64,000 bases of DNA, taken from the NCBI RefSeq assembly GCF_001940525.2, contig NZ_CP019437.1, forward strand, positions 2,454,501 through 2,518,500, read 5' to 3'. How positions within the stretch are numbered: position 1 is the first letter of the stretch; every line of letters begins with the position of its first letter. This DNA is from Thioclava nitratireducens. Its GTDB lineage: Bacteria > Pseudomonadota > Alphaproteobacteria > Rhodobacterales > Rhodobacteraceae. The translations under genes and the position numbers were made by a program. This document shows positions 61,996 through 64,000 of the stretch, in pieces. The notes below the pieces were generated by a model that saw only the letters and a program-made list of their open reading frames with translations, ran no database searches and had not been told where the DNA came from.

Positions 61996-63926
61996 TGGAC
62001 GAAGACTCTCTCGACACCTTCCGCGCGGAGGCCGAGAGCCTCGTGGAAAGCCTGGAGCAGCAGTTGCTGGCCTTGCAGGACGCCCCGGGGGACCGTGGGC
62101 TGATCGACGGGGTTTTCCGCGATCTGCATACCCTCAAGGGATCCGGCGCGATGTTCGGGCGCACCGACATCGCCGGTTTCCTGCATGACTTCGAGACGGC
62201 ATTCGTTGCTGTACGTGAGGGGACGGTGCCGGTGGACGAAGACCTGATCACGATCAGTCTCGCGGCACGCGATCACGTTGCCGGCCTGCTATCCGGGGCT
62301 GCGCGCGATGACGGCAACGCCATCCTCAAGCGGCTCGCCGACCATCTCACCTCCGACGCTCCGCCGGCCGCGCCCGGCAGGCACCTGCGTTTTTTCCTGC
62401 CACCGGACACGCCAACGCTGGGCGGCCGACCAGAACTGGTACTGGAGGAATTGCAACACCTTGGCGCGGCGCAGATCCTTGCCTTGACCGACGAGATTCC
62501 GCCCCTCGATGCGCTGGACCCGCTGCAGCTCTACCTCGGATGGGAGGCGTGGATCGACTCAACCGCGACCGAGGACGATATCCGCGGCGTCTTCCTGTTC
62601 CACGAGAACGGCCTCCGCCTCGAACTCGAGTCGTCGGAGCTGGCGGACCCCCTGCCCCCGCAACGCGCGAGCCAGGAATCTGCGGCTCCGGAACAGGAAC
62701 CCGCAACCGATCCGGCGCCGGCCCGGCCCGCGGAGGGGGCAAGCCGCGGCTCCGGTGCGCTCATGCGGGTGCCGGCCGAGCGCCTCAACGACATGATGGA
62801 CCGTGTCGGGGAACTGGTGATCGCAGAGGCCCGGCTGATCGAACTGGCCTCACAGTCCGGCGACCCCGGGCTGATCGCGGTGGCCGAAGACATTCAGCGC
62901 CTGACCACGGCGATGCGCGACACGACGATGTCGATCCGCATGACCCCGATCGGCGCGATCACGGGACGCTTCCGCCGGCTGGTCCATGATCTGACCGGCA
63001 GTCTGGGAAAGTCGCTCACTTTCACGGTCGAGGGCGAGGAGACCGAGCTGGACAAGACCGTTGTCGAGCGGTTGACGGACCCGCTCATGCATATCATCCG
63101 AAACGCCGCCGACCACGGCCTGGAGGATGCGGCGACCCGGCGCGCGATGGGTAAGCCCGAGACCGGAGAAATCCGGCTGAAGGCCCGCTACTCCGGGGCC
63201 GAGGTGCTGATCTCGCTTGGCGACGACGGACGCGGTCTCGACCGTGCCGCGATCCGCGACCGGGCCGTGGAGCGCGGGCTGATCGCCGAAACCACCGAGC
63301 TGAGCGACGACGCGCTCTTCCAACTCATCTTCGTTCCGGGCTTCTCGACAGCGGCCACGGTGACTGAGCTGTCGGGGCGCGGAGTCGGCATGGACGTGGT
63401 GCGGCGCACGATCGAGGCGCTGCGCGGGACGCTCGAGGTCACGAGCGAACCCGGCCACGGCACGACGGTTACCCTGCGCCTGCCGCTGACCCTCGCCATC
63501 GTCGACGGTCTGCTGATCGAGGTGGCGAACGAACGTTTCGTGATCCCGCTGGCCGCAGTCGATGAGATCGTCGAGCTTCCCGCCGAGATGGCGATGCCCG
63601 ACAGCGGCAACGCATTTCTCGACATTCGCGACAGCCTGGTGCCCTTCCTGCGCCTGCGCCATCTGCTGGACAGTCCCGGCGCCCCCGGCCCGCATCAGAA
63701 GGTGATCGTCGTGACCAGCAGCGATGGCCGCGTCGGATTGGTGGTGGACCGCATCATCGGCACCAATCAGACCGTCATCAAGCAGCTCTCGCCGCTGCAT
63801 GCCGGGCTCAAGGCATTCTCCGGCGCGACGATCCTGGGCGACGGCGCGGTGGCGCTGATCCTCGACGTCCCGCAACTAGTCGCGCGCGGCCATAGCGAGG
63901 CCGAAACCGGTCAGGAGGCGGCATGA
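61992..63926 (+). CDS. cheA: Chemotaxis histidine kinase CheA
   Basis: A 644-residue kinase. P1 HPt domain (about 1-105) with phosphorylated His46 in DLHTLKGSG; a middle region (105-235) without a clear P2 match, followed by a Pro/Glu/Ala linker; P3 dimerisation (about 240-320); P4 ATPase with HIIRNAADHGLE, GDDGRGLD and GRGVGMDVV; and P5 CheW-like regulatory domain (about 500-640). It relays receptor signals to response regulators. Start at 61992 overlaps the cheY-like stop; a second ATG follows immediately. It overlaps cheW by ATGA. Confidence 0.93.
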   Translation: MMDEDSLDTFRAEAESLVESLEQQLLALQDAPGDRGLIDGVFRDLHTLKGSGAMFGRTDIAGFLHDFETAFVAVREGTVPVDEDLITISLAARDHVAGLLSGAARDDGNAILKRLADHLTSDAPPAAPGRHLRFFLPPDTPTLGGRPELVLEELQHLGAAQILALTDEIPPLDALDPLQLYLGWEAWIDSTATEDDIRGVFLFHENGLRLELESSELADPLPPQRASQESAAPEQEPATDPAPARPAEGASRGSGALMRVPAERLNDMMDRVGELVIAEARLIELASQSGDPGLIAVAEDIQRLTTAMRDTTMSIRMTPIGAITGRFRRLVHDLTGSLGKSLTFTVEGEETELDKTVVERLTDPLMHIIRNAADHGLEDAATRRAMGKPETGEIRLKARYSGAEVLISLGDDGRGLDRAAIRDRAVERGLIAETTELSDDALFQLIFVPGFSTAATVTELSGRGVGMDVVRRTIEALRGTLEVTSEPGHGTTVTLRLPLTLAIVDGLLIEVANERFVIPLAAVDEIVELPAEMAMPDSGNAFLDIRDSLVPFLRLRHLLDSPGAPGPHQKVIVVTSSDGRVGLVVDRIIGTNQTVIKQLSPLHAGLKAFSGATILGDGAVALILDVPQLVARGHSEAETGQEAA

Positions 63927-64000
63927 CCCTGAACAGCGACCCCCGCGCGCTCGACGGTGATCTCGTCACCTTTCACCTCGCCGGTGAAACACTGGCGGTC
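63923..64000 (+). CDS. cheW: CheW-like coupling protein, start only
   Basis: Only 26 codons are inside the window, opening MTLNSDPRALDGDLVTFHLA. The LVTFHLAGETLAV pattern is the first strand pair of CheW domains. GGAGGCGGC precedes the ATG, which overlaps the cheA stop. CheW links receptors to CheA. The assignment rests on the short pattern plus position after cheA. Confidence 0.7.
   Translation, partial: MTLNSDPRALDGDLVTFHLAGETLAV

Overview
This 64 kb window is high-GC chromosomal DNA of an alphaproteobacterium, almost certainly from the Rhodobacteraceae/Rhodobacterales. The basis is gene content and order (a DUF6476-ybeY block divergent from an RluA-type synthase, an RpoH sigma factor, PutA with a divergent Lrp-type regulator, DUF2126 transglutaminase/ATP-grasp genes), the dense 4-bp ATGA/GTGA gene overlaps, and intergenic repeats typical of the group. 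A thiosulfate dehydrogenase-like cytochrome beside an alternative cbb3-type oxidase suggests a sulfur-oxidising member (Thioclava-like), but the genus cannot be fixed from this sequence. I saw no rRNA, tRNA, insertion sequence, prophage or CRISPR array.

Layout. 1-5.4 kb: envelope/RNA genes lnt(partial)-corC-ybeY-DUF6476 on the minus strand, divergent from an rRNA pseudouridine synthase and a cardiolipin synthase. 5.4-10 kb: rpoH, an oxidoreductase, an FNT-family channel, then SseB-like and Fe-S uracil-DNA-glycosylase-like genes. 10-14.7 kb: capsule export (kpsT, kpsE-like) plus kdsA, then an FAH-family hydrolase and a DUF202 protein. 15.3-20 kb: a four-gene respiratory operon (CcoN-like, CcoO-like, triheme cytochrome c, TsdA-like diheme cytochrome). 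20-22.6 kb: modABC. 22.6-26.6 kb: putA and its regulator. 27-28.5 kb: a divergent 5'-nucleotidase-like metallophosphatase. 28.7-35.3 kb: a four-gene operon alternating two dynamin-like proteins with two smaller P-loop GTPase-like proteins. 35.8-38.9 kb: an arsenate module (ArsR-ArsC fusion, ArsJ-associated GAPDH, ArsJ). 39-41.4 kb: acyl-CoA synthetase and enoyl-CoA hydratase. 41.7-47 kb: dipeptide ABC transporter dppABCDF. 47.3-54 kb: a predicted peptide-ligation cluster (two transglutaminase-like proteins, one carrying DUF2126, and a fused ATP-grasp/alpha-E protein). 54.2-57.2 kb: an orphan iron-binding protein, an unrecognised protein and a nucleoside hydrolase. 57.4-61 kb: two cyclophilins, pgk and class I fructose-bisphosphate aldolase. 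61.5-64 kb: the start of a chemotaxis operon (CheY-like, CheA, partial CheW).

The most interesting parts are (1) the translationally coupled dynamin/GTPase operon, in which the last GTPase-like partner has lost its G3 motif; (2) the oxidase operon that would wire a thiosulfate dehydrogenase directly to a variant oxidase whose CcoN subunit carries a CcoS-like N-terminal tail and a Gln at the expected Glu site; (3) the ArsR-ArsC fusion with a well-placed internal ribosome binding site that could also yield free ArsC; and (4) the uncharacterised amidoligase/transglutaminase cluster. All function statements come from family recognition by eye; no database search was run.
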